Shown here: in pieces, positions 42,447 through 54,950 of the stretch
How positions within the stretch are numbered: the first letter of the stretch is position 1
Layout: each line of letters opens with the position of its first letter
Assembly (NCBI GenBank): GCA_022414725.1
Contig: CM039462.1
Location: 57,122,535 to 57,186,534, forward strand
Length of the DNA stretch: 64,000 nucleotides
Direction: 5' to 3'
Source: Microglena sp. YARC
Taxonomy: Eukaryota; Chlorophyta; Chlorophyceae; Chlamydomonadales; Chlamydomonadaceae
Notes under the pieces: model-generated
The model's database searches: none
What the model was told of the DNA's origin: nothing
Seen by the model: the letters and a program-made list of their open reading frames with translations, nothing else
Position numbers and translations under genes: made by a program

Positions 42447-43422
42447 TGACATAGACTGGCTCCTTTCCACTTGGGAGACCCTCACCGGTGGGCAGCGCCT
42501 TCCTCGTTGCCCCTTCTTCCTCCTCGGTGACGACATCACCCTTTGGCCCGGGACACCCCCTCCTCCCTCTATCCTACGCTTGTGGTCCTTCCTGCGTATA
42601 ACCACCTTGGGCGCGATATGGCAGGTCCGTTCGTCCCTGGCTGACAAACTGGACCATTCTGAGCCCCTTAGATCCAGCCCAAGCCCAAGATCACGACCCT
42701 GCCCCAGATCAGGATCAGGTTCCAGATTTGGACACAGCTCATGACCACGTTCCAGATCTGGGTCTAGATCTGGGCCGAGATCAAGGTCCAGATCTGCGCT
42801 AAGATCCTGATCAAGATCTAGATTTTGATACTGTCTCTGCTTCTTTCCTGTTGTTTACCTGTCCGGACCAGTCTTTTAGGTTTTTGCTTTGCTTCAAGTT
42901 GTCTTTCTTCTTTTCTGCTTGCCCTGTTTTTGGCTTGTTTTTGCAGTTTCTCCCTTAGTTTGCTTCCCCTAGTTCAGTTTCCACCCTTAGTTGCCTCCTT
43001 AGTTTCCCCCTAAGTTGCCTCCTTAGTTCCCCCCCCCTCCCCCCCTTCCCCCTTTTTTTCTCTTAGTTTCCCGCATAGTTTTCCTTTTAGTCCTCCTTAG
43101 TTTGCATCTCCTCTTTCAGTCTTCTGATCCGGTGACTGTTAGAGGTTGCAATGTTTTGGCCCCCCCCTTCATAAGTCTTTTTTCTTAGTGGTCCTAGCCC
43201 CTTCTCTTAGGCTTCCTGTTTTGGGCTTCTTCCTTGCCTCTCTGGTTTTTTGTCTTCTGTTCCTGTCCTCCTCTGACCCTTAAGTCGCGCAGGTGGTGTC
43301 CGTCCCTTAGCTGTCCCTTAGCTGTTCTTGTCTTTTTCTTTGGTCTTTTCTCCTTGGCCACAAAGGGCTAGGTTTTATCAGTTGCGCCTTTTCCTGGTTC
43401 CCCCCTTTGTAAAAAAAAAAAA
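42447..43422 (+). mobile_element. Family B copy, internally deleted
   Basis: ORF2 C-terminal sequence after the CCHC-like motif (IDWLLSTWETLTGGQRLP) to HSEPL, then a jump to the Asp/Pro tail at 42667 and the full 3' UTR with poly(A) 43411-43422. About 400 nt present in the 25.4-25.7 kb copy are missing at the jump. Confidence 0.83.
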
Positions 43423-43623
43423 TCCATGGAGCGGGTCACTCGTCCCGGGCTGACAGACTGGACAATTCTGAGCCCCTTCACCACAAGGCTATCTGCCTTG
43501 CCCTTGGCCACATTCTCCAAGCCATCGTCAGGGACTGGATGCGCACCCAAACGGATCTTCCACACCTTGATAATAGCGCCTTCTGTCAAGATTGGTGGCG
43601 TAGCCTAGATTGCTCTCTCACAG

Positions 43624-43624
<1 letters not shown>
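43423..43624 (+). pseudogene. Family B ORF2 C-terminal fragment, left part
   Basis: Encodes LHHKAICLALGH to FCQDWWRSLDC on the plus strand. It is split by a minus-strand family B insertion flanked by ACAGT (43620-43624 and 44512-44516) and resumes at 44512. Confidence 0.83.
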
Positions 43625-43654
<30 letters not shown>

Positions 43655-44511
43655 GGGGGAACCAGGAAAAGGCGCAACTGATAAAACCTAGCCCTTTGTG
43701 ACCAAGGAGAAAAGACCAAAGAAAAAGGCCAAGAACGGCTAAGGGACAGCTAAGGGACGGACACCACCTGGGCGACGTAAGGGACAAAGGAGGACGGGAA
43801 CAGAAGACAAACAAACCAGAGAGGCAAGGAAGAAGCCAAAAACAGGAAGCCCAAGAGAAGGGCTAGGACTACTAAGAAAAAAGACCTATGAAGGGGGGGG
43901 GCATAACATTGCAACCTCTAACCGTCACCGGATCAGAAGACTGAAAGAGGAGATGCAAACTAAGGAGGACTAAAAGGAAAACTAGGCGAGAAACTAAGAG
44001 AAAAAAGGGGGGGGGGGGGGGGACTAAGGAGGCAACTGAGGGGAAAACTAAGGAGGCAACTAAGGGTGGAAACTGAACTAGGGGAAGCAAACTAAGGGAG
44101 AAACTGCAAAAACAAGCCAAAAGCAGGGAGGCAACCAGAAAAGAAGAAAGACAACTGGAAGCAAAGCGAAAACCTAAAAACCTAGCCCTAGATCTGGAAC
44201 GTTGTCGTGTGCTGTGTCCAAATCTGGAACCTGATCCTGATCTGGGGCAGGGTCTTGATCTTGGGCTTGGGCTGGATCTAGGTCAGGGTCAAGATCGGCC
44301 TAGAGCTGGGGCTTGGGCTGGACCTAAATCAGGGTCTAGATCAGGGTCTAGAGCTCGGGAATGGGCTGGGTCTGGGTCAGGGTCTAGAGCAAGGTCTAGA
44401 TCCGGGTAATGGGCTGGATCTGGGTCAGGGTCTAGATCAGGGTCTAGAACTAGGGCTTGGTCTGGGTCTGGGGTTGGGTCTGGGATTGTAGGGAGCGCTG
44501 GGGCCATGGGG
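43625..44511 (-). mobile_element. Family B insertion, opposite orientation to its host
   Basis: Poly(T) 43624-43649, hairpin, 3' UTR (with a deletion around 44180) and Asp/Pro tail up to the residues MAPALPTIPDP. It carries a clear 5-bp duplication ACAGT and is 5'-truncated in ORF2. Confidence 0.87.
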
Positions 44512-44919
44512 ACAGTGGCTTCCTTTGCAAGCTTATGGGCCACCCCCCCAATCTTTTGCACCATGATTGGGGTCACACCAGGAGCCTGATACCCGCACCA
44601 TGGAAACGACAATCCCCATGGCTCCAGCGCTCCTTACAATCCCAGACCCTGTCCCAGACCCGGATCAAGACCCAGACCCAGGCCAAGCCTTAGATCTAGA
44701 CCATGATCTCGACCCTGACCCAGATCCGGCCCATACCCCAGATCTAGACCCCGATCTAGACCCTGGCCCGGACGCAGCCCAAGCCCTAACTCTGTTTTAG
44801 TCCCTGTTATAGACCCAGACCCAGATCCAGCCCAAGCCCAAGATCTAGACCCAGTTCTAGACACTGTCCCAAATCCAGCCCAAGCCCAAGATCTAGACCC
44901 TGACCTAGACCCTGACCGG
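44512..44919 (+). pseudogene. Family B ORF2 end and Asp/Pro tail, right part
   Basis: Continues 43423-43624 (TPPIFCTMIGVTPG), then a frameshifted and degenerate Asp/Pro repeat. It changes abruptly at about 44920 into the 38-bp minisatellite with no poly(A), so the 3' end of this copy is lost. Confidence 0.8.
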
Positions 44920-45937
44920 GATGTACCCACCACACGCAGACCTACCCATCACGTCCAAACCAACCCACCACACGCAGACCTACCCATCACGTCCAAACCT
45001 ACCCACCACACGCAGACCTACCCATCACAACCAAACCTACCATCCACACGCAGACCTACCCATCACGTCCAAAACTACCCACCACACGCAGACATACCCA
45101 TCAAGTGCAAACCTACGCATCACACGCAGACCTAACCATCACGTCCAAACCTACCCACCACACGCAGACCTACCCATCACGCCCAAACCTACCCACCACA
45201 CGCAGACCTACCCATCAAGAACAAACCTACCCACCACACGCAGACCTACCCATCACGTCCAAACCTACCCACCACACGCAGACCTACCCATCACGTCCGA
45301 ACCTACCCACCACACGCAGACCTATCTATCCATCACGCCCAAAAGTACCCACCACAAGCAGACCTACCCATCACGCCCAAACCTACCCACCACACGCAGA
45401 CCTACCCATCACGTCCAAACCTACCCACCACACGCAGACCTACCCATCACACCCAAACCTACCCACCACACGCAGACCTACCCATCAAGACCAAACCTAC
45501 CCACCACACGCAGACATACCCATCACGTCCAAACCTACCCACCACACGCAGACCTACCCATCACGTCCAAACCTACCCACCACACGCAGACCTACCCATC
45601 ACGTCCAAACCTACCCACCACACGCAGACCTACCCATCATGTGCAAACCTACCCACCACACGCAGACCTACCCATCACGTCCAAACCTACCCACCACACG
45701 CAGACCTACCCATCAAGACCAAACCTACCCACCACACGCAGACCTACCCATCAAGTGCAAACCTACCATCCACACGCAGATCTACCCATCACGTCCAAAC
45801 CTACCCACCACACGCAGACCTACCCAACACGTCCAAACCTACCCAACACACGCAGACCTACCCATCACGTCCAAACCTACCCACCACACGCAGACCTACC
45901 TATCACGTCCAAACCTACCGTCCGCACGCAGACCTAC
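44920..45937 (+). repeat. 38-bp minisatellite, left block
   Basis: About 27 units. Each 38-bp unit is two 19-bp halves, CCTACCCATCACGTCCAAA and CCTACCCACCACACGCAGA, alternating regularly. Because 38 is not divisible by three and the unit has no stop in any plus frame, long open frames with a 38-residue period arise in several frames; I do not regard them as genes. It ends in TAC at 45935-45937, where the CACTA-like element begins. Confidence 0.95.
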
Positions 45938-45957
45938 CACTTTGAATAAAACAGCAT

Positions 45958-46215
45958 TTTACGAACTGGAATTTGGCTTGGAAAATTCTACGAACCCCCT
46001 CGTAAAATTGTGGACTCTACTTCGTAAAAAGCGGACACCCCATCGTAATTTAAGGTTTACGAACTAGGATTTGATGGTTCGTAAACTGAATGGAGCTGGT
46101 TTCGTAAAATTCCGGCACCACGCTTTTATTATTACGAACTAGGATTTGATAGTTCGTAAATGGTGAACTAGGATTTGATAGTTGGTAAATGGTAACTAAA
46201 TGGTGCTGGTTCGTA
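45958..46215. repeat. Left subterminal TTCGTAAA/TTTACGAA cluster
   Basis: At least ten copies in both orientations, for example near 45957, 45997, 46020, 46058, 46079, 46102, 46132, 46153 and 46207. They are likely transposase-binding sites by analogy with CACTA elements. A matching cluster lies at about 52085-52330. Confidence 0.75.
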
Positions 46216-47060
46216 AAATACCGGGCACCCTTCGTGGAATAACCCTCCTTAAATACAGGGATTTTGGTCCCGGATTGTACAGGGAATTTGGTCCCGGATT
46301 GTAGTATTTAATACTGGACCGACCCTTTTCTTATTCTGTAAATTCGGGACCTGGGCTACGGGCTAGGTTAGGTTCCGGGTATTTCATGGATTGGGTCCCG
46401 TTTTTTTTCAGGCAGTGCTTGCACTGGAGACTTTGGATCATTCGAGATGTATACATGGATTGCAATGTTTTATTTACAGAGATTTTGAAGGCTAAAACAT
46501 TCGAATTCAAAAAAGTGATAATGAACAATAGCTATTATAATTTGGCCATTTACAAATTCTCCTCATTTGTGGGGGAAATTGTACCCGTGAATTGGGCCTA
46601 GAAAAATGGTACTCAGAAATATGAGTACCCTGTGCTCTGACTACTAAAATAATAAGTACCAGCCAAAGTACCCTGATGAGCTCTGACTAGCTATCTAGTC
46701 TGTCTTCTGCCCCTGTCCCCCCCCTGCCACCCCGACTGGCTAGTCTAGCCAAGCTACTATTATATTATGAGTGACCAGCAGCAGTGACAAGCAGCAGTGA
46801 CCAGCAGCAAGACCAGTGTCATCATCAGGCTTCTTGATCTTGTCCCTCTACTCATCCCTGCATGCTGATGACTTGCTCCTTCTCCACCATGTCGCAATAT
46901 GCGGAAGTCACTGCCTGCTGGAACTGCAGCAGCATGAAAGGAAGGAGGTGGAGTTAGAAGATTATTAGTTGCTTGACCAAGCACAAGCCAGTTGGACAAT
47001 CAACGAATCAGCAAGCAAGAAAGCGAGCAAGCATTCACGTGGTAGCAATTACGATGATGA
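46216..47060. other. CACTA-like interior with no gene seen
   Basis: Includes a tandem GG(A/T)TTTGGTCCCGGATTGTA pair near 46258-46303 and a CAGCAGTGACCAGCAG cluster near 46765-46815. Open frames are below 80 codons with no recognisable motifs. Confidence 0.6.
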
Positions 47061-47064
47061 GACA

Positions 47065-47578
47065 GATAGATGGTGCAACATACAAGACAGATTGTGCAGC
47101 ATACAAGACATATGGTGCAATGTACAAGACAAATGGTGCAGCGTACAAGACACATGGTGCATCGTACAAGACAGATGGTGCAGCATACATGACACATGGT
47201 GCAGCATACAAGACAGATGGTGCAGCATACAAGACATACGGTGCAACGTACAAGAAAAATGGTGCAGCGTACAAGACACATGGTGTAGCATACAAGACAG
47301 ATGGTGCAGCATACACGACACATGGCGCAGCATACAAGACGCATGGTGCAGCAAGGCAAATCATGCTGCATACAAGCCAAATGGTGCAGCATACAAGACA
47401 CATGGTGCAGCATACAAGACACATTGGTGCAGCATACGAGACATATGGTGCAACGTACAAGACAAATGGTGCAGCATACACGACAAATGGTGCAGGGTAC
47501 AAGACAGATGGTTCAACCTACAAGAAAAATGGTGCAGCGTACATGACATATGGTACAGCATACAAGACAGATGGATCT
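47065..47578 (+). repeat. 21-bp tandem array
   Basis: About 24 units of CATACAAGACACATGGTGCAG with variants. The period is seven codons, so several frames on both strands are open with heptad repeats (such as GAAYKTH or WCSIQDT). These are by-products of the repeat. Confidence 0.9.
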
Positions 47579-48522
47579 GATCTACTCACATGTGTTGGTT
47601 CTATAACAACATATTGCCACTGTGTAGCCTAGTCAGGGGAGACTTCTACGTGTTGTTCTCCCATTGTCTTCAAGATACATACACCTCTTGTCGTCGCTTG
47701 CGTCAGGAGCAGGAACCTAGTTAATAGGCAGGTGTCAATAATCAGACAGCAGGCAGGCATTTGTCAATCATGGAGGTACATAGGCATGCATGCAGGTGTG
47801 AAGCAGGCAGCAGAGAGAATTCAAGCAGGCAAGCAGGTAACTAAGCGGGCAAGCATGCAGGCAAGCATGCAGGCAAGCAGGCATTTAATTGACAAACAAG
47901 GAGGCACCTCGTACCTCTGATGCAACAGCTGGGAGTAATCAGCTAGTCATGGATTGCTTGTCGACCTTGGCCTGGACATTCTGAGCATTGGATCGGGTCG
48001 TTAGCATTACTGTTCCGCATCAGAAAAACGATTGCAAGGAAATCAGGCAAGAAAGGACCAGCAGCAATTCAAACCTTCGACTTTCAAACCTGCGCAACTA
48101 CCTGCGGCATTCGAATCCTCCCTCTCCATCCGCAACACTTGATTGCAACACTCAATCGGCTTGCCTTAAAGCATGACATTCGCCCAAGTAAAGCTGTGTA
48201 CTAATCGACGAATTGAATATGGTCCAGCAGGTAGCATGGTTGAAGACAGCGGCTCTGTGCAGGAGTAAAGCAGTAGTGGTTTGGTTCAGTGATGTGAAGC
48301 ATTGTTTAGAAGGCGCACGCACTTGTCTGCCATTTCGCAGATCTAGATGGTGTCTTCTTGGAAATTTGAACGACGAGGAGGGTTGGGGGTTGGGGGGGGG
48401 GGGGGGGGCGGGGTGTGTGTGTGTGTGTGTGTGTGTGGGGGGGGGGGGGCGGAGGGTTTTTGCCGCGACAAATTGAATAACCGATCTAAGTTGACAGCTA
48501 GGACGCTGGAGGGTTGGGGGCG

Positions 48523-48554
<32 letters not shown>

Positions 48555-48660
48555 GGTAATCCTATCATCCTACTGTGTCGGACTCTTTCCAAACTCTTTC
48601 TCTATTCTTTTCGCTTTCGCCCCCTCTGGACCCCCAGTGTCCTGGGTTTGAACAATACCG
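47579..48660. other. CACTA-like interior: short repeats and G tracts
   Basis: A GCAGGCAAGCAT cluster at about 47745-47885, then sequence without features, G tracts at 48395-48410, 48435-48450 and 48525-48551, and a GT run at 48413-48436. No gene seen. On the opposite strand the G tracts produce spurious poly-Pro frames. Confidence 0.6.
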
Positions 48661-48662
48661 GG

Positions 48663-49560
48663 CACCTCCGCACTCTTGTCCATAGCTCATAATAATTATT
48701 ATTTAACCACATGCACAGTCTGGGATCAAACCATTGAGGCCTTGGGAAGTCAAAACCCAAGATTATGTCCTAAAGCCTGCCCAGCAGGGGTGTAACCCAC
48801 ACTAATCCTGTCATCTGACGGTGTCAAATTATTTCCAAACTCTTTCTCTTCTCTTTTCCTCTTGGCCATAGCTCATAAGAACTATTATTTAACCACATGC
48901 ACAATCTGAGATCAAACCATTGAGGCCTTGGGAAGTCATAACCCAATATTATGTCCTAAAGCCTGCCCAGCAGGGGTGTAACCCACGCTAAATAATCCTG
49001 TCATTCGACGGCATCGAATTCTGTCCAAACTCTTTCTCTTCTCTTTTCCTCTTGGCCATAGCCCAGAATAATTATTATTTAACCACATGCACAGTCTGGG
49101 ATCAAACCATTGAGGCCTTGGGAAGTCAAAACCCAAGATTATGTCCTAGTGCCTGCCCAGCAGGGGTGTAACCCACACTAATCCTGTCATCTGACGGTGT
49201 CAAATTATTTCCAAACTCTTTCTCTTCTCTTTTCCTCTTGGTCATAGCTCATAAGAACTATTATTTAACCACATGCACAGTCTGAGATCAAACCATTGAG
49301 GCCTTGGGAAGTCATAACCCAATATTATGTCCTAAAGCCTGCCCAGCAGGGGTGTAACCCACGCTAAATAATCTTGTCATTCGACGGTATCGAATTCTGT
49401 CCAAACTCTTGCTCTTCTCTTTTCCTCTTGGCCATAGCCCAGAATAATTATTATTTAACCACATGCACAGTCTGGGATCAAACCATTGAGGCCTTGGGAA
49501 GTCATAACCCAAGATTATGTCTTGGTGCCTGCCTAGGGGTGTAACCCGCGCCAATCCTGT
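48663..49560. repeat. Five tandem copies of a ~188-bp unit
   Basis: Units begin at CATAGC(T/C)CA near 48680, 48866, 49057, 49243 and 49432. Odd and even copies resemble each other more (for example ATAATTATT against AGAACTATT), so there is a two-unit higher-order period. Each contains ATTGAGGCCTTGGGAAGTCA. Confidence 0.85.
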
Positions 49561-49794
49561 CGGCCGACCGTGTTGAACTCTTTCCATGATTGTGATTGTG
49601 CAGTAGGCGGAGAGAGATGGGAAGGAAGATGGGCTTGGGGCTTCGGTAAGTTACAAGAAAGAGAGGCATAGCTATCTAAAAAAAGATAACAAGAGGGCAG
49701 TTATCTAATAGGGATGATTACCGGAGTTTAGGGGATGTGCTTCTTCGCTTGACTGGAGTTAGCTGTAGTGTGTGTAGAGCTGTAGTGTGGAGGG

Positions 49795-50722
49795 GCAGTC
49801 AGAAAGTCAGTGAGTAAGTGAGTCAGTGACTCAGTGTGTCAGTGTGTCATTGAGTCATTGAGTCAGTGGGTCAGTGAGTCAATCAGTAAGTGAGTCAGTG
49901 AGTCAATCAGTAAGTGAGTCAGTGACTCAATGCGTTAGTGAGTCAATCAATCATCAGTGAGTCCGTGAGACAATCAGTCAGTGAGTCTGTGAGACAATCA
50001 GTCAGTGAGTCTGTGAGACAGTGCTTAAATTATTCAGTGAGCCAGTGAGTCTGTGAGTAGTCTGTAAGTTAGTGAGTCAGTGAGTCAGTGAGTCAATGCG
50101 TCAGTGATTCAGTGTGCTAGTGTGTCATTGAGTCATTGAGTCAGTGAGTCAATGAGTCAGTGAGTCAATCAGATAGTGAGTCAGTGACTCAATGAGTCAG
50201 TGAGTCAATCAATCAGTGAGTCAGTGAGACAATGAGTCAGTGAGTAAGTGAGACAATTATTCAGTGAGTCAGTGAGTGAGTGACTCAATCAGTCAGTGAT
50301 TCAGTGAGTCTGTGAGTAAGTGAGTCTGTGAGCCTGTAAGTTAGTGAGTCGGTGAGTCAGTGAGTCAAAGAATCAGTGAGTCAGTGTGTCAATGTGTCAT
50401 TGAGTCATTGAGTCAGTGAGTCAATGAGTCAATCAGTCAGTGAGTCAGTGACTCAATGAGTCAGTGAGTCAATCAATCAGTGAGTCAGTGAGACAATGAG
50501 TCAGTGTGTCAGTGAGACAGTGGTGCAGTGATCCAGTGAGTCAGTGAGTCAGTGAGTTTGTGAGTCAGTGAATCATTGATTCAGTGTGTCAATGTGTCAT
50601 TGCGTCAGTGAGTCAGTGAGTTAGTGAGTCAATCAGTCAGTGAGGCAGTGAGCCAATCAGTTAATCAGTCAATCAGTCAGTGAGACATTGATTCAGTGAT
50701 TCAGTGATTCTGTGAGTCAGTT
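49795..50722. repeat. GTGAGTCA-type microsatellite, left block
   Basis: Degenerate 8-bp unit (AGTCAGTG) repeated over about 930 bp. The block is interrupted at 50723 and resumes at about 51378. Confidence 0.9.
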
Positions 50723-51377
50723 CCTATAATAAGCCCACGGACCCCACCCCAGGGCCGTGCGTGTGCGTGACTGCGTGTGCGTGTGCGGGGGCGGGGCGGG
50801 GGCAGGGGCAGGGGGCAGGGGCAGGGGCAGGGGCAGGGGCAGGGGCGGGGGCCCACCGGGCGGGGGTAGGAGCAAGCCACGCCACCTGCCGCTGGCCAAA
50901 TACCCGTTCAGTAGGACGGGACGTACCGTTCACATCTGGGCTGGGCCCAAACGTGAAATACCTTGTAAAATTCCTTAAAATCAACCAGACTCCTGATTGG
51001 TCTCATTTTTCTTGTATCAAATTCTTAAAAATAAAGCCAAACTACAAATGTGCATTGCATGAACGTTCAGCACTGCTTAAAATCCAACAACCCTTCAAAA
51101 ACTCTCATTTTCGTCACTTTTTAGCCAACAAAGCTTCAACATCCATCGATTCAATGGAATTCAATTACATCAAATTTAATTTAATTTAATCTTATTCGAA
51201 TTGACAAAAAATAAAGCAATTGCATGCATCCAAATCACGTGAATTAAATTAAAATGAAATGAATAAAATCGAATTAAAATAAAACAACATTTAATACAAT
51301 TAAAATAAAATTAATTAAAATAAACTGAATTGAGGATTCAATTCATTTCATTCGGGACGCGCCACCAGGCGCCCTTA
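50723..51377. other. Segment interrupting the microsatellite, with G-rich tract and AT-rich part
   Basis: Contains (GGGGCA)n at about 50786-50853, then from 50990 strongly AT-rich sequence with AATTAAAATAAA repeats. TCAG occurs at both borders, which may be a target duplication, but no inverted termini are visible. No gene seen. Confidence 0.55.
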
Positions 51378-51972
51378 ATCAGTCAGTGAGTGAGTGACTC
51401 AATCAGTCAGTGATTCAGTGAGTCTATGAGTCTGTGAGTCTGTGAGTCTGTGAGTTAGTGAGTCAGTGAGTCAGTGAGTCATGACTAACTGATCAGTGAG
51501 TCAGTGAGTCAGTGAGTCGATGAGTCATTTAGTGAGTCAGTGAGTCAGTGAGTCAGTGAGTCGGTGAGTCAATCAGTCAGTGAGTTAGAGAGTCAGTGAG
51601 TTAGAGAGTCAGTGAGTCAATCATTCAGTGAGTTAGTGAGTTAGAGAGTCAGTGAGTCAATCAGTCAGTGAGTCAGTGATTCAGTGAGCCAGTGAGTCAG
51701 TGAGTCAGTGAGTCATTGAGTCAGAAAGTCAGTGATCCAGTGAGCCAGTGAGTTAGTGAGTCAGTGGGTCAGTGAGTCAGTGAGTTAGAGAGTCAGTGAG
51801 TCAATCAGTCAGTGAGTCAATCAGTCAGTGAGCCAGTGAGCCAGAGAGTCAGTGAGACAGTGAGTCGATCATTCAGGGAGCTAGTGAGCTAGTGAGCCAG
51901 TGAGTCAGTGAGTCATTGAGTTAGTAAGTCAGTGAGTCAATCAGTTAGTGAGTCAGTGAGTCAGTGAGTCTT
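51378..51972. repeat. GTGAGTCA-type microsatellite, right block
   Basis: Same degenerate octamer as the left block; it ends just before the right subterminal region of the CACTA-like element. Confidence 0.9.
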
Positions 51973-52350
51973 GACTTGGAATTATTGGGTTTTGGGTACA
52001 GGGTACTATGTTTTACTAAGCTAAGTTCCGAATTCTCCGTGATTTGGGGAGAATTCGTACCAATTTGGGATGAATCCAGCTCGTAATTTGCTACATAGGC
52101 TTCGTAAAATGCTTTGGGGATGAATCCAGTTCGTAAATTGATCATAGGCTTCGTAACAGGCTATGGGGATTCTCGATTTACAAACCCCCCCTCGTAATTT
52201 GCTATGTGGGCTTCGTAAAATGCTTTAGATGATAGACACAACTTTACTAAGGGTCCTCATGACATATTACGAGGGGGGTTCATAAATTTTCACTTTACGA
52301 TACCTGTCCGAGAATTAGCAAGATCGTAAAATGCTGTTTTATTCATAGTG

Positions 52351-54950
52351 TACCCATCACGCCCAAACCTACCCTCCACACGCAGGCCTACCCAACACAT
52401 CCAAACCTACCGACCACACGCAGACCTACCCATCAAGAACAAACCTACCCACCACACGCAGACCTACCCATCACGTCAAAAACTACCCACCACACGCAGA
52501 CCTACCCATCACGCCCAAACCCACCCACCACACGCAGACCTCCCCATCACGCCCAAACCTACCATCCACACGCAGACCTACCCATCACGTCCAAACCTAC
52601 CCACCACACGCAGACCTACCCATCACGTCCGAACCTACCCACCACACGCAGACCTACCCATCACGTCCAAACCTACCCACCACACGCAGACCTACCCATC
52701 ACATCCAAACCTACCCACCACACGCAGACCTACCCATCATGTCCAAACCTACCCACCACACGCAGACCTACCCATCAAGTGCAAACCTACGCATCACACG
52801 CAGACCTACCCAACACGTCCAAACCTACCCACCACACGCAGACCTAACCATCACGTTTAAACCTACCCACCACACGCAGACCTACCCATCACGTCCAAAC
52901 CTACCCACCACACGCAGACCTACCCATCACGTCCAAACCTACGCAGCACACGCAGACTTACCCAACACGTCCAAACCTACCCACCACACGCAGACCTACC
53001 CATCACATCCAAAACTACCCACCACACGCAGACCTACCCATCACGTCCAAACCTACCCACCACACGCAGACATACCTATCACGTCCAAACCTACCCACCA
53101 AACGCAGACCTACCCATCAAGACCAAACCTACCCACCACAAGCAGTCCTACCCATCACGTCCAAACCTACCCACCACACGCAGACCTACCCATCACATCC
53201 AAACATACCCACCACACGCAGACCTACCCATCACGTCCAAACCTACACATCCCACGCAAACCTACCCAACACACGTAGACCTACCCATCAAGACCAAACC
53301 TACCGTCCACACGCAGACCTACCCATCACGCCCAAACCTACCGTCCACACGCAGACCTACCCAACACATCCAAACCTACCCACCACACGCAGACCTACCC
53401 ATCATGGCCAAACCTACCATCCACACGCAGACCTACCCATCACGTCAAAACCTACCCACCACACGCAGACCTACCCATCACGTCAAAACCTACCCACCAC
53501 ACGCAGACCTACCCATCACGCCCAAACATACCGACCACACGCAGACATACCCATCACGTCCAAACCTACCCACCACACGCAGACCTACCCATCACGGCCA
53601 AACATACCCACAACAAGCAGACCTACCCATCACGCCCAAACCTACCCACCACACGCAGACCTACCCATCAAGAACAAACCTACCCACCACACGCAGACCT
53701 ACCCATCACGCCCAAACCTACCCACCACACGCAGACCTACCCATCACACCTAAACCTACCCACCACACGCAGACCTACCCATCACGTCCAAACCTACTCA
53801 TCACGCCCAAACCTACCCACCACACGCAGACCTGCCCATCACGCCCAAACCTACCCACCACACGTAGACCTACCCATCAAGCCCAAACCTACCCACCACA
53901 CGCAGACCTACCCATCATGGCCAAACCTACCCACCACATGCAGACCTACCCATTACGTCCAAACCTACCCATCACGTCCAAACCTTCCCATCACGTTCAA
54001 ACCTACCCATCACGTCCATACCTACCCACCACACGCAGACCTACCTATCACGTCCAAACCTACCCACCACACGCAGACCTACCCATCACGCCAAAACCTA
54101 CCGTCCACACGCAGACCTACCCATCACGTCCAAACCTACCCACCACACGCAGACCTACCCATCACGTCCAAACCTACCCACCACACACAGACCTACCCAT
54201 CGCGTTCAAACCTACGCATCACACGCAGACCTACCCATCACGTCCAAACCTACCCACCACACGCAGACATACCCATCACGTCCAAACCTACGCATCACAC
54301 GCAGACCTACCCATCACGTCCAAACCTACCCACCACACGCAGACCTACCCATCACGTCCAAACCTACCGACCACACGCAGGCATACCCATCACGTCCAAA
54401 CCTACGCATCACACACAAACATACTCATCACGTCCAAACCTACCCACCACATGCAGACCTACCCATCATGTTCAAACCTACGCATCACACGGAGACCTAC
54501 CCATCACACACAAACTAACCCATCATGTTCAAACCTACCCCCACACGCAGACCTGCCCATCACGTTCAAACCTACCAAACGAGTTCAAACCTACCCATCA
54601 CGTCCAAACATACCCATCACGTGAAAACCTCCCCATTAAATCCAGACCTACTCATCACATTAATACCTACCCATCACAAACAAACCTACCCATCACGATC
54701 AAACATACCAATCACACGCAGATCTACCCATCAAGTCCAAACCTACCAACCACACGCAGATCTGCCCATCGTGTTCAAACCTATGCATCACATGCAGACC
54801 TACCCCTCACGTTCAAACCTACCCATCGCATTCAAATCTACCCACCACACGCAGACCTACCCATCACGTTCAAACCTAGGCATCACACACAGACATACTT
54901 ATCACTTTTAAAACCTGCCCATCACGTTCAAACCCACCCATTACTGACGC
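52351..54950 (+). repeat. 38-bp minisatellite, right block
   Basis: About 68 further units of the same dimeric 38-bp repeat in the same orientation. It becomes degenerate after about 54430, where single 19-bp halves of the form CATCACGTTCAAACCTAC predominate. Long open frames here (up to 406 codons) are by-products of a stop-free unit. Confidence 0.95.

Larger units (their letters stand above)
45938..52350. mobile_element. CACTA-like DNA element inserted in the minisatellite
   Basis: Terminal inverted repeats of 27 bp agree at 26 positions: the left end begins CACTTTGAATAAAACAGC, the right end (complement) CACTATGAATAAAACAGC, both continuing ATTTTACGA. Flanking TAC (45935-45937 and 52351-52353) is a 3-bp duplication, and removal restores the array unit GACCTACCCATCAC. 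Subterminal TTCGTAAA/TTTACGAA motifs are frequent in the first 300 and last 260 bp. CACTA ends, 3-bp duplication and subterminal repeats define the CACTA superfamily. No transposase ORF is visible, so it is probably non-autonomous. Confidence 0.85.

Noticed and set aside
41646..42647. 333-codon minus-strand frame with Ser/Leu repeats as a single gene
   Set aside because: It joins antisense family B sequence (42447-42647), an ORF1 microsatellite and a family A monomer, so it crosses three element boundaries.
44921..45949. 342-codon open frame of Thr/His/Pro/Gln repeats as a structural protein gene
   Set aside because: All three plus frames of the 38-bp unit lack stops, the frame runs through array edges into the CACTA-like end, and no start context or conserved non-repeat domain exists.
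47000..47632. Overlapping Cys-rich (minus) and Lys/Gly-rich (plus) proteins
   Set aside because: Products of a 21-bp repeat that is open in several frames on both strands.
48152..48592. Pro-rich protein on the minus strand
   Set aside because: The poly-Pro runs come from long G tracts and a GT microsatellite.
53404..54624. 406-codon open frame in the right minisatellite block
   Set aside because: Same reason: a stop-free repeat unit whose reading frame rotates every unit.
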